Source: Cladorrhinum sp. PSN259 (Eukaryota > Ascomycota > Sordariomycetes > Sordariales > Podosporaceae). Taken from it: DNA of 64,000 nucleotides. The stretch is taken from the NCBI GenBank assembly GCA_033725935.1, contig MU867070.1, positions 657,649 through 721,648 on the forward strand, in the 5' to 3' direction. Numbering within the stretch: the first letter of the stretch is position 1; the number at the start of each line of letters is the position of its first letter. The notes under the pieces were generated by a model, which worked only from the letters and a program-made list of their open reading frames with translations, ran no database searches and had not been told where the DNA came from. Shown in pieces: positions 11,489 to 23,489 of this stretch. Position numbers and translations under genes: made by a program.

Positions 11489-12200
11489 AAACGGAGGAGT
11501 TCGACGCCGATTGCCACGAGATTTTGGTTGAGAGCACTTGTGGCCCTGCCAACGTCCGGGACTCCGAGCTCACAATCTCGCATCCCTTCGCAGTGTTTCG
11601 TTGTATGCTTTCCAACGTTCATTATTACGACGGTTGCTTTCCAGTAACCGCCAAAGTGTGGAAAAGGAGCAGAGTGGGTAATGCCATCATTGTCATGTTG
11701 AAAGTACCTGAGACTGCAAGGTGACGCTGGGATGTGGTTGTTGATTTGAAGTTGTTGAACAAGGAAGAAAGCAACAGATTGAGGACGGATTGTGCTCTGC
11801 ACCCAAACGGCAAAATTTGCGGAGCCCCCTTCTGGGGTCTTCAGCATCCGTAGAGTCTAAAACACCTCGATCAGTTGCTAACGTCACATGCTAATGCGTT
11901 TTCTCACTTCCTGAACAACCATCTAGTCTTTACGGGGACTGGTTGCTTCAATTTAATGCCCAGGTTCGCGCCTACCTGTCAAGCAAAGTCTGAGATCATT
12001 TAATATTTGTCCTCTCGATTATCTTCCTCTTTTGGATTTCCCCAAGCATACGCAGATGCTCACTAACTTGAGATAAAGGTACAGATATACAAAAATACAC
12101 TCCCCATAAGGCCGATTGGTTCAATGTGGGCGTGCAAGTTGGGATGTATTTGATTTCCGTTTTGGGATTCATCTTGGCATGGCTTATATTGAAGCGGCAG
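11489..12200. other. Intergenic, no clear gene
   Basis: A minus-strand frame at 11485-11847 is open for 120 codons but lacks recognisable motifs and may be the decayed 5' part of the F-box copy. The remainder shows nothing. Confidence 0.35.
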
Positions 12201-12224
12201 CGATAACAGCCCCCTTCTCCTTAC

Positions 12225-12632
12225 TTGGAACCCCCCCCCCCCCCCCAAGTGGTTCTGCCGGCACCGGTCCCGGTCCTCCGGATCGCGGCTCTTCCCTTGG
12301 TAGCTCTTCTGGTCACCCTTCCGCCACCCCTTCTAGCCATCCCTCCTATAGTTCGCCCTCTCCCCGGCCCTCTCCCCGGCCTCCTTCCTTGGACCTTCTC
12401 CTCCAGGTGGTTCTGCCGGCCCTGGTCCCGGTCTTCCTGGCCAGCTCTGAGTTCGGTGCCTGGCCTTTTTTCCGGTTATCGTCGTCGTGCTGCTCTCGGA
12501 GACGAGGAAAACCTGCTTGGTGCATCGCGTGACCCTTCCCTGGCTCCCGTCCGGGTTGCCTCGAGCCGGACTCGGAGCTTGCTGGAACCAACCGCTTCGG
12601 CGGGTTTGACACGCTGGGTAGTCTCCACATGA
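12225..12632 (+). other. Pro/Ser/Gly-rich degenerate block
   Basis: GC-rich block beginning with a run of 16 C (12231-12246). Two imperfect copies of a segment reading SGSAGTGPGPP and, in another frame, GGSAGPGPGLPG lie about 165 nt apart, so a Pro/Gly-rich repeat existed and its frame has shifted between copies. The 3' part is open in one frame and reads GYRRRAALGDEENLLGASRD to a stop at 12632. No start, intron structure or domain can be fixed. It may be a decayed gene for a Pro-rich protein. Confidence 0.25.
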
Positions 12633-12856
12633 TCGCTTTTTTGCTTTCTTTTCTTGTCTTTTCGTTTTTTTTTTCGGGGGGTTTTTTTTTCTTGTCATGT
12701 GCTTCTTTTGGTCTATTTGTTCATTTTCTACAATCTAATGCTTCAACGTTTGTTAGCGCGGTATACGCATCACTTAATAACGTTCTTTCTGAAAGAAGTT
12801 ACCATGTTGGGTATATGCCTAATTTGAACCTTGATATGCCTATTTTATTTGCTCAT

Positions 12857-13024
12857 ACGCCTGCTCAGCTTCTGTTAATGCATTCCTGACTCCTATCTAC
12901 GCCCATTCGGCTTCTGTTAGTGTATTCCTGATTCCTTTCTACGCTTATTTAACTTCTATAAATATATTCTTGACTCTTTTTTACGCCTATTCGACTTCTA
13001 TTGCTATATTCCTGACTCATTTCT
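12857..13024 (+). repeat. Four tandem 42-bp units
   Basis: Units start at 12857, 12899, 12941 and 12983, each beginning ACGC and each 42 nt long with no indels; a fifth ACGC follows at 13025. Shared core: ACGCC-ATTC--CTTCT----TATATTCCTGACTC-T-TCT. Copies diverge by base changes only. Stops occur in the forward frames, so the array is non-coding. Confidence 0.85.
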
Positions 13025-13479
13025 ACGCATGCTGATATCTCGACCTTTATAATACTTTGGAACAATGTTTCAAACTGTGGTTTTAAGGATTGCCTTTGCG
13101 TATACGAAAGTAACTGAGCTGAAAATTACAAGAAGTGGTATATCAAACAGTTGCCTTTGCCCATCAACGGCCACAGACTGGTCAATAAACGACGCAGAGA
13201 TATAAGAGGTTTGTTTACATGGGAGCAGCAATTGTAGCGACATCAATTGCAAAAGATTCTTCCGGTTATGCCCGATAACGCTGTAACTCAAACCAGAGAA
13301 AAAAATTGCAAAAGATTTCATGTGATGAGAGCTAGAGTTGTCTTGTCTACATCATACAAAATTGATCCACGCAGAAGATAAGTCATCCCATGATACATCC
13401 CAAATCACACGGCACAGTGGCCGACGCGGTGCCCGCTCGCTTGTTGAGGAAAAGCTCATCAATGCAAAACATGTTTCCG
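13025..13479. other. 3' flank of palA, no gene seen
   Basis: About 455 nt between the 42-bp repeat array and the palA stop. It presumably includes the palA 3' UTR. No feature recognised. Confidence 0.5.
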
Positions 13480-16265
13480 TCAGCCAAACCTTATTCCACT
13501 GTTCGGGTCCCACGTTTGCCTTGGTGCCGATGAGCCAGCCTGCCCCCCTTGCCCTTGCGTACCTCCCCCGCCAGATGGCCCGGAGAACTTGATACCCATA
13601 TCCGGCATCCATGTGCCCTGTATATTGGCAATGGGAGGGATTGGCCGTGGCTGTTGAGGAGGAACATTTTCTGCCCAACTTTGGATCTGCGCTTCGACGG
13701 GCGGGCTTTGGACAACACTCTGTCTCATGGGTTGCTGTTGAAGCGTGGGTGGGGACTGCATGTAGTATGAGTTGGGTGACTGATACGCCTGGACAGGTTG
13801 GGACTGTGGTGGCGCAGGGTTGAGAGATAATGATGAGAGTGGGGGCATTGAGATTTCACTAGCATGCGTCAGTACTCTGTTCATGATGTATTCTGGGGAA
13901 AAGCATACTCTTCAAGCAGCCTGGCCTCCTTCCTTCTGTCGTTGACCCAGTTGCGTGCCTGGTTACGGAACTGTTCAACGATCCTGCTAAGATCGTTGTA
14001 AAACTTCCGGCCAACTTCAATATTGCTGACAATTTCCTTGTACTTATAATAAGCGTTGTCAAGTCTCTGTAGGACCTTCTCCCGCTCCCGGTTTCCGCTT
14101 TCGCCGATGGTTCTCTTTTGTGCCTCGAAATCCCGGTTTGCCTTCTGGATATCGCTAACAATCTTGTCTTGGTCCGCCCTCTCCTTTTCCATAACGTCAA
14201 GCTCCGAGTCATAAAGACTGTCCAAACGTTTGTCAAAGAACTCTTCAAAGTGGGCGGGAACAATGGCCGTGGTGGGGTATGTGCGCTCGAGCCGTGCTGC
14301 CTCTACCAAGATGTCGCTCTTGATGTCATCTCCCTTTGCTCTGACCCGAAGAGATTCGACACGCTTTCTCCTTCTAGACTCCAACCGCATTACGTCGTTA
14401 TAAACTCCTCGCAGCCTTCCTATGGCTGGCTTCAGGAGCTCCGGTATTTCGGTCTTCCGGCTGTTCGGAATGTAATCCATGAGACCCCTATCAGAGCCGG
14501 CCAGGATGGCAAGAATATCCTTGACGGCAGCAAACTTGTCCCGGACAACAGCATCACTGGATGTGCTCGATGCAAAGTACCCTTCAATCTCTCCGGCTTG
14601 GTTCCATAGCTTGGCGCCTCCGTCATGGCTGGGGTCGAGTCTCGACTCTGGACGCGCCCAGCGTTGGGTGCCATACCTGAGACGCAATTTCCTGTCCTCT
14701 TCCTCCTCGGCCTCCAACAAGATCTTGCCTTCTTCAAAGATGGCCCTGTCACTAGCACAGAGCTTCTCAACATCTGCAAAGCCACGTTGAAGTCTGTTGA
14801 GGGCATCGGCCTGTCGAATTTCTTCAGCATGCTGCACGAGGTTCCCAGGTAGTCCTAGAGGTTTCTCAAGCGCTTGAAGCGAGCCAGGAAGATTCAGACT
14901 TGACAGGATCTCGTGTAGTTTTTCTGTCATGGTCTCAAGCTCAGAGATGATGTTATTGTTGACCAGTCGGTCCCGTCTTTCTTCGTAGATTGAGACAGCA
15001 ACATGCACAGAGAATGGGACGAGCTTTGTGAACAGCGCGGGCCCAAATTCTGCATGATCCCCAAGGTAGTTGTATGGCTCGGCGATTTGAGGCGGGATAC
15101 GAGCAACAGCCATCTTGGCGCGGTCGAGGATCTTTAGTTCGGGTTTTGGGGGAACAACATCTAAGAATGGACTGTCAGTAAAGATGAGAAGAAAGCCAAG
15201 GAAGGGGAAAGGGGGAGTACTAACGTAAATAGATAAAATCATTGTCCTTTTCAGCACGCTTGAGGTCTTCTTCAACCCGTTTCTTCAAGCCCTGCAGATC
15301 CTCAACCACCGCCTTATTGATGTCCGCACCCTTGCACTCTTTTAGCCCTTCAGTCACGCATGCCACGGCATCCCTCAGACGAGCGACCTCTTCTCCGTAT
15401 TTTTGCCTCTCTAGACAGGCACAGGCAGCGCGATATTGTGCGGCAGCGGCGAAGTGATTGTGTTTTGCGCTCATGTGGTAGATCCAAGCTGAAGTTATGC
15501 CTTGGCTCGGTATGGCCGCCTCTCCTGCCAAGTTGTACAGGTCAGAAACACAGGCAGCCAATTTGGCGATTGATGCGTCCTTGTATTGGTCCATCACTGC
15601 CTTTTGCCAATAACACTCCTGACTCTGCGCCAAGAACAGCTGGATCAGAGAGTTCAGTGTTGCCTCATCCATATCATCTGGCGGGTTTGCCATGCGCAAC
15701 TCGGGAAGTACCACGTTCTTCATATGTGTAAGCACGCCAGCTGCCTGGTTGAAGAAGCTGGAAGCCGTTTTGACTCCTTCTGTGTCGCTTCGGTTCGAGG
15801 CGATGGCTAGCTGGGAGTAGAGGGCGGCGAGGTTGTAGAGAATGTTCATCAGTTCGTACTTGAGGTTATTTGCAACGACAGGATGCTCGGTATGGTAGCC
15901 AAGGGCAGGATACCAGGTGAAGTCGACGCCGATATCAATGGGGAACTTTCCACTCATCCACACCAGCTGCCCCGCATATGCTTGTAGCTTTTTGATGCCG
16001 CTGGGATGGGGCTCCCGCGTGTTGATGGCGTCCCGTCGCATAGCGTCGATGACATCGAGGTCATGACGGAACATGTCTGGGTGTTGGTCATATTTGGTAG
16101 AGATGTACTGACGGATCGAGGTCGAGAGAGACAAGTGTGTTGATTTTCGGAAGGGGAGAGAGAGAATGTTGGAGCTGTATGGTCGAGGCCGTCGTCGCCA
16201 ACAGAGTCAGCACACTCAAATATCCAGACGCTATATTACTGCTCTTTTCTTTCTACTCACGCCAT
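13480..16265 (-). CDS. palA: PalA/Rim20, BRO1-domain pH-response protein, 861 aa
   Basis: Scaffold of the ambient-pH pathway. PalA binds the PacC transcription factor and ESCRT-III (Vps32) at endosomal/plasma-membrane sites and presents PacC to the PalB protease. Four exons: 16265-16261, 16174-15225, 15160-13909 and 13858-13480. The first exon is only ATGGC; splicing it to 16174 gives MASNILSLPFRKS, the N-terminus conserved in PalA orthologues, which fixes this start. The BRO1 domain follows (IRQYISTKYDQHPDMFR; HPSGIKKLQAYAGQLVWM; FTWYPALGY) to about residue 370. A coiled-coil V-domain runs to about 735 (for example FYNDLSRIVEQFRNQARNW). A Pro/Gln-rich tail ends WDPNSGIRFG. Exon junction codons rebuild YLHVVPPK and RLLEDEISMPPL. 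Cytosolic. Identification is secure. Confidence 0.97.
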
Positions 16266-17089
16266 GATTTTGATACTTGCAAGTTCGCGGCAGGCCCATT
16301 CCACTTGGGAGGTTGATCGCGTCGTGCAGAGCCGGGCTTCACGTGGCGCTCAGTTCCTTTCCAGCAGGCCGGTCGCGAAAAGTGACATCAGGCACCCTGC
16401 AGGGATCATTTTTTGGCGGGGTTGACATTCTCGGGCGCGCACTTGATGCACTCGACAGGGTTGGGGTTGTATGCTGTCTCATCAAGCAAGCTTTACTCCA
16501 CTCTCTTTGATCTCCATCATGCACATCCCGTCTCCATCATCTCAACAGCCACTCCTTCAGCACACGACACCGAGGGCAAAAGAAACTCCTCACCATATCA
16601 TCCACGTTTATTTCACACGGTCTGGAAAACCTAAGAACAAACACTGGTCCCCTCAAACACCCAGCCAGGGTCCGCATCACAATTTTAAATCCATCCAATT
16701 TGCATATTTCTGGAATTATTCTGTCTTCCCTTTTGCCGTCTGGTCTCCTTTTGGAACCGACGTCGCACACCGATTGCCAGAAGAGCGTCCTCACAACAAG
16801 ACTTCTCGGATGCATAGACCCTTCAGTCTGCACAGTGCTTCCCGTTTGCCTCCTAGCTGCAGCTCAGCCCATCGACGCCGACTTTTCGGCCCTTGGTATT
16901 GCCTGTGAAACATCAAAATCCACACCCACATTCACACCACCGATTCGCGGACATGATATCTTCTTGTTCCTGCAACCTCACGGATATTGCCGTCGCCATT
17001 GATGCACCTGAGCGATTGCAGTCTTGCTCGGATCGGTCGACACACTGATACCCGAACGAAGCCGCCACTGATTCACAAGGGCTTCAGCC
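16266..17089. other. palA promoter region, no other gene seen
   Basis: About 820 nt upstream of palA. Frames on both strands are short and low in protein character. Confidence 0.5.
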
Positions 17090-17309
17090 ATGTCTTCAAT
17101 GTCGGAGCTCCTGAGCGCCTCCCACCGGCTATCCACAAATGACAAGCGAGGAGGGCCAACAGGAGCTGAATAGGCTTCGAACCTACGAGCCGCGGCTCAT
17201 CACCAACACTCCACGGAGCGAGATGGGCCACTCATTTAATATCTCCAGCGAGGAGGCTCTCGGCTTCGATGCACCCTTCGGTCCCGACTGTCGAGTAACT
17301 GTTGTGTGA
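17090..17309 (+). CDS. Possible small ORF pair, unknown
   Basis: Two overlapping ATG frames look coding. The first is 17090-17173, 27 aa, beginning MSSMSELLSASHRLST. The second is 17139-17309, 56 aa, reading MTSEEGQQELNRLRTYEPR and ending GPDCRVTVV. They overlap by 35 nt in different frames. This could be a short gene with the second ATG as start, a decayed exon with a one-base break, or an upstream-ORF arrangement. No domain, signal peptide or homologue is recognised. Confidence 0.25.
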
Positions 17310-19711
17310 CGGGTCTGTTATCTCATACGGATACTTTTGACAACAATCACCATCGACACTTGAGAGGCGTCAGAGAATAATGGGATGCTTCTTTGGATTG
17401 GCCGGGGTCATCTACTTCATTGTCTACTGTCAAGCATCCTTTTCTCCCTCACTCTCTATCAACAGCTGCTCACAGCGTTTGGCATCGTTACCCAACGTGT
17501 AACCGGACAAACTGCCACAGAGCACACTGATCAACATGGACGGATTACAACATCGCGGAATTATTTCAGTGGCAGCTTTGTTTCCCCTGAATTTCACCAG
17601 CCCGCCCATGTCCGAAAATCCGTCACGTATCACAACATGGTTTAATGAGGGATTACCCTGCTTCAATTAAATATTGGGCAGCTCTTCTCAACTAGCTGCT
17701 AAAGCATGGTAAGCTGCCGACATTATCACGAGATTCATGTTGTAGGATTAGCCCCGTGAAAGCGCCGCCCGGGCCGCATCCACGACGTCGGAAGGGGCCA
17801 ATCCCAAGCCCAGGGACCAATCAAGCCACACCGGCGCCGATCCTATCCAGGATGAGGGTTGTGCAGAGCAAGAGGTCACCATCCCGTCCCGTTCTCCTCC
17901 TCAACCGAGATCCAACTCGCATCTTACCGGCTGTCACGTGCCAGTTTATCAACTCCCATATGTGCTCAGACGGACCGTCGTTGATGGGTTTATTCGAGCA
18001 AGCAAGCGCCCATTCCACAAAGTCGGTCGATGACGGCGTCTTGTGTTGCCAAAGTCACTGCATCTTTGGTTTCAATACTTTCCGAGCTCCGTGTTTAAAA
18101 TGGCTGCAATCACTTTGCCCCTCTAGGGCTGTCCTACGGCGGTCAGCATCAGCAAAGACAGTTTGTCTCACTTCAATGCATAATTGCGGGCTCAGTCCCC
18201 ATCAGTGCCCTCCACGTCGATGCTGCCGAGTGGCCGTCGCAATTCAGGGCAACTTGGCATTGAAGCGACTTTCTATTATCTCAAAGCAATTTCTCCCGGT
18301 ATTTTACGTTGCTTTCGGACCCGGGATTCGTTAAACTCGCCCGAATCACTCTGCAGATATATCCGAGAACTCGCTTTTTGGAGCGCCCTCTACTGCTGTA
18401 AAGCGAATCACGAGTGACCTCGGAGGATTATTGTCCCAAACGCCTGGTTTTTCTTTGTTGAACTCCCTGAGAATGACACGACAATTTGACAAGGGAGGAT
18501 TTGTCGAGCTTTGGTGTGGCTGTTAATTCGCTTGTCAGATGGCCATATTTACGGACATCCCCAATACAATGTCCAGCGAAGTCTCCTCGCTTCCAGCAAA
18601 CACACCAACCCCTGTCGATTAATTATTTCCCCTTTCAAATCCTACCTGTCGTGAGACAGGACTTGTAAGGAAATGTGTTTTCCGCCCCAATTTGCCGCGC
18701 TGGCGGTGTATCACTGATTGACTCGGGCACCTGCACGCAAACCGCAGCATTGGTTCAAAACATTTTGCTGACAGGCGGGCCGTGGCGTCACAGTTGCAAG
18801 AATTGGAGGAAAGGGATAAGCTTACCGACCTAGGTAGCCGGAATATCAATTGTGGCCACTACCTCTAGCATTAAGGGGGCACAATGTAATCCAAGTCACA
18901 GCACATTTAGCTTATGTTTGCGAGAAGATTTGGCCCCCAAGTCTACAATGGCCTGTCTGTCCAACGCGAGGAGACCCGGGTCTAGGTTTGTGGGGAACGG
19001 GAAGAGTAAGAGCAAAAGAAAAGAACGCTCTGTTCTTAGGGATACCGGTCTGCATCCCCACCTGAGACGTCCTTGTCTGGTGCTTTGCAAGTCCGCTACA
19101 CGAGGACGTTGCCTGGCAGATTATAGGCTGAATCAGCGACTCCTCTCTAGGCACTTTGGCAAATATACATGCACCGAACAAGAGATTATTACAGAGAACA
19201 CACAACTGTGCCACATGCTCGTTTATCTTGGCCCGAGAATCACACAAACCACGATGGCACCTCCGTGCATCTCAGCCTGATGGATATTTTTTTTCTACGG
19301 ACTCTCTCCACAGCATGGTTCCAGCGGGTACCTCAGAGGAGCGGCTGGACCAAAAGGTACCGGGCGACCATCGTCCCTGGCAGCTACTTGGGGACCAAGC
19401 ACATGCCTGTACGACGTGATTCCGGATGACAGGCTTACTTATTAGGGCAATGTTTCACAGTGCAAGAACAGCCCGTCGCCCTCGGATCCCGGGAGGGAAA
19501 GAGCAGCAGTATGAGACAGGTATAAGTCTACCGCTCCCACTTGTCTAGGCCAGTTGCTCTTGGCTTGTTTAGGGGAAAAGGTATATACATCAGCTCCAAA
19601 TACCCTGTCCCAGGTCCTCCGCTGTTCCGATTCTTCTCGCTTGAATCTTGTGCGTCCTGCCTGCTTGTTCACATTTGTATCCGATATACACCTCACCGTC
19701 GAGCACCCAAG
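17310..19711. other. 2.4-kb gene-poor stretch and P450 promoter
   Basis: No convincing reading frame, RNA gene or repeat is visible. The last few hundred bases are the P450 promoter and a pyrimidine-rich 5' UTR. Confidence 0.45.
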
Positions 19712-21490
19712 ATGGAGGGCCTCGCACTGGTTCTTGTCTACCTCGCCATCCCGAGTCTTCTCTACTCGGCCATTCAGCAGATTCTGTCATGGACGAAAAA
19801 GCCCGAGTCGGAGGCCAAGTTCCCAGGCCCAAAGCAGTATCCCATTGTCGGCCGCATTCATGATCTTCCCAGGTTCTCCTTATGGTTGAAATTCCAGGAA
19901 TGGGCGCACGAGCATGGACCTATATACCAGACGCGAGCTGTTGATCAAACATTTATCGTCATCTCCGATGAAAAGATTGCCGAGGAATTGCTCGTCAAGA
20001 GGGGACACATTTACTCGGGAAGACCTCAGATCCGGTCACTCATTGACCACAAGATCAAGCCAAACTACTCAGCTTTGATGGACCGTCATGGTAATTCCTT
20101 GCCATCTGTGCGTTCTTACTCGAGCGACGCTGACTTTTGCTCTAGACACGTGGAAATACCAGCGCAAGTGGGCCCACGCCGCCATGGCCGAGGCCTACAA
20201 GCATCACTTTTACGGACACGTTGAGATGGAAATCAAGCGCTATCTCGGCCTGCTCCTGCTCGACCCTGCTCGATTCCTCGACTATACGCGCGAGTACTGC
20301 GGCCGTGTCATGTCACGCCTCGCTTGGGATGATGCCACTCAGGGTCGGATGAATGGTGATAGCGCCGACCAAACGCTGCACTGCATGAGCGTTTCGGGTC
20401 CCATCACCAACACAGTTGCCCCCTTGTGGCATCTGCCGGCATTTATTAACCCTTGGTACAACTTCGAGGTCAAGCGCGAGGCCGAGCAGAAGGCGTGGTG
20501 GTTGAATAACTTGAGGGTTGCCAAGGACCGATGGCACAAGGGAACGCTTCCAAACGATACGTGGGCCTGGAGATATTTCGATCAGCTGGTGAGGGAGGGC
20601 AACCCGACCTTGGAGCAGGATGAGGAACAAGAGGTCTTTGCGAGCTGCATGATGGGATTTGTGAACCTAGTTGGAGTAGTGACGATTAGCGGGCCGTTAA
20701 AGTTCTTTCTCATGGCGATGGGACTGCACCCTGAGTGGCAGAAGAAAGCACAGGAGGAGATTGATCGGGTTTGCGGGGATCGCATGCCAACCATGCAGGA
20801 CTTTCCAGATTTGCCGACGGTTAGAGCTTGCTTGAAAGAGACTGTGAGGTGGAGATCTGGTGTGCCGCTTGGTAAGTTTTCTACAGAAAAAGCCAGATGT
20901 GCCCTGGAATGTTTGCTGATCCCTTTTTCTGTATTGCAGGTGTTCCCCATCAAGCTGAACGAGATGACGAATACCGAGGGGTCAAGATCAAGAAGGGAAC
21001 TATTGTTCTGGCTTGTGAATGGTGTGTTTATTCGTGTTCGAGAATTCCAATCAGCTTATTGCTAACACTTGATCATTTCAGGACCCTCAACCGAGTCCCA
21101 GAGAAGTACCCGGATGGCGACAGCTATCGTCCTGAACGCTGGCTCGAGCCTGGCTGGCCGACTTATCAAGAGCCCCTTTCCCGGTATCCCAACTTCCGTG
21201 AAGGCCACGGTATGCACTCTTTCGGTTGGGGCAGACGCACCTGCCTCGGGCAGAATATCGTTGATGACGAGACTTTTGTGTTTGGTGCCGCCACACTTTG
21301 GGCGTTCAACTTGGCCCAGAAGACATGTCCCCGCACAGGCAAGCCGATCCCCATCGACACGCAAGCAACAAACAGCCACGTCATTCTTGAGCCAAACCAT
21401 TACCCGATGGGCATCAAGCCACGAAGTGAGGAGAGGGCCAAGCAGATTCTGGAAAACTACCACAGTGTCCTCGGCAAGTTGAAGCTGTAA
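19712..21490 (+). CDS. Cytochrome P450 monooxygenase, 531 aa
   Basis: Four exons: 19712-20090, 20146-20871, 20940-21021 and 21082-21490; phases 1, 1, 2. The N-terminus MEGLALVLVYLAIPSLLYSA is a signal-anchor that would place the enzyme on the ER membrane, followed by the Pro hinge FPGPKQYPIVGR. The K-helix ExxR is KETVRWR (Glu358/Arg361). The heme loop FGWGRRTCLGQ carries the axial Cys450. The PERW motif is RPERW in exon 4. The I-helix is odd: where most P450s have (A/G)GxD/ET(T/S), this protein has GVVTIS (303-308), with the Thr but no acidic residue. It resembles fungal secondary-metabolism P450s (OrdA/CYP64-like group), but I would not fix a family number. No backbone synthase gene lies nearby, so it is not obviously in a cluster. 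Confidence 0.95.
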
Positions 21491-23489
21491 AATCCTGGCC
21501 CAGAACCCTGATGAGAGAAACAATAACAGGCATAGACTGTACCTAATCATTTTTTTGTTTTCTTTGGGAGGGCTTTTAGGTGGTGGTGGGATATACAGGC
21601 TTTCGGGAATTTGGATTGGTTTTATTTTTGTCCTGTGTTTTGTCCGACTTCTTGAGCATTTTGATTTCTCAGAGCAGAGCCCGTCAGGGGGCGGAGGTGA
21701 AAGCATGACGTTAGTCGTCAACGGAAATACCATGTTTTCATTGACATTCACGTCATGATATTCTTTTCATAGCGGTCGAATCTACTGCAACAACTTGAAC
21801 CAAACTTGAGGAGCGGCCGCGTCTGCTGCGCCTGTTGATCTAACCTACCTGCCAGCGCAACGCAGTGCTACCAGCGGGTAATATTCTCATCACCCCGAAC
21901 AAAACGCGCGCGTTGGCACCTAATAACTTTCCGGACCTGCACATGCAGGCTAACTTGCAGCGTACCACCCACCCCTTATTGTCCGTCCGGGTGGCATCAT
22001 CTAGCTGCGCAAGTTGCGAGCAGTGCTACTCTGCAAGGCCCGTCCTTCTCGGTGAAGTCTTCCGGGTGCGCCCATAAATCCACGCTCCCATCGTAGCCGA
22101 TTTCCACAGCCAACCGCAACACTCCACGGCTTTTCTACTGAGTGACACATTGCATGTTCTCAGCCCTTCCTCGGTGGTGGTACGTTTCTTTTCGGTTGAC
22201 TACAGATAGCTTTCACACACACTGAGGATACGGCGGCCGACCTTGCCGCAGCGGCCTTTTGCACACGAAGCGAGACAGGGATCTAGAAGAACATGAGCAT
22301 GATGCTGACGTCCCGAAAGACCGGGAATTACGTGCATGACCGGAACCAGGGTTTGGCTCACAATGGTCCTTGGCGGCTTACATTTACTACTATGTTGGAT
22401 GACCCCAACCCCATTGTTGCCTCCTGACCCTTATCTCCAACTGCCGGCTGTGGCTGGATGGTGCCACAAATAAACACCAGAACCGTGGTTCGGTGTGCTT
22501 ATAATCATGAGCCTCAATATATCACCCGTATTATCCTATGTCGTGAAAAACTGAAATCTCACTGTTCTTCTTTTCTTCACGGTCCTACAGGTCTCACTGT
22601 CATAACGTGAACAAGATTTGTAATTCAACATCCAGATTAAGATCACTAATACGATTCCGCTCAAAGGGCACTCAAGTGACATCCTCAAACGCAGGTTTGC
22701 CTCCAAGCCGATGCCGTGTGTGCAAGTAAATAAGCGCTTAACGCGCCGGACTATTAATCACAATCCTCGACGGAGTTCCCCCAATTAAGCGAAAGCAACA
22801 ACGAGGGTAGCAATGCCCGGTACTAGGTAGAGATATATGAAGCTCGCTTAAGTCCTTTTGCAATTCGACTGTATAAATGAACACGACCTACCTATCTTTT
22901 GTAGCCCTGTTTCATTTACTTTTAATAGCCAGTAGTAGTACCGATACCATGGCCCAGGAGTTCGCTAGACTATGCTTGGACCGAGAAGCGTCATATATTT
23001 AGACGGGAGAAGGTTCGCTTGGATGCAACATGTATTGCAGTGATTCAATTTTGCCGGATTAAGTGGGGGTTTGCTGAGACTCATTGTCAGTTCCCAACTG
23101 GGTAGGCAGTTCGTCTGTCTTGGGTACGTGAGAATGTTTTTGGTGTGGAGTGTCTGGGTGCTGACTGATGTTGTCGTTTTTCAATCGAAAGACTGGTTTG
23201 TCTCATGCCTCGGCATTGATGTTTGATCCGGTCAGTTCAGAGCTTGGGATTCTTCTTTGTTGTGCCATTCTGATTGCAAATTTTTGAGATTTCAGCTGTC
23301 GACTCGGAGGCTCTCTTTGTTCGTCTCGAGTTTGGCATGCTGAGACCGGAAACACGTTAGCTCGGTTATTAGTGTTAAACTTTGTAGCTGTGAGAACAAA
23401 GAACCCGGAGACAGCTAGATCCCAATGGTGACGAATCGTTGTCATGATAATTGAGACTTCTTTCCCAAAGTATTTCTTCAGTCTCCGAA
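21491..23489. other. 2-kb intergenic region, no gene seen
   Basis: Lies between the P450 stop and the next ATG on the same strand. It contains no protein-like frame on either strand and no repeat that I can recognise. Presumably P450 3' UTR, relic DNA and the promoter of the next gene. Confidence 0.5.

Noticed and set aside
12231..12246. Run of 16 C; also G runs at 30819-30830 and 32020-32029
   Set aside because: Simple homopolymers, common in such genomes; a G4 or regulatory role would be speculation.
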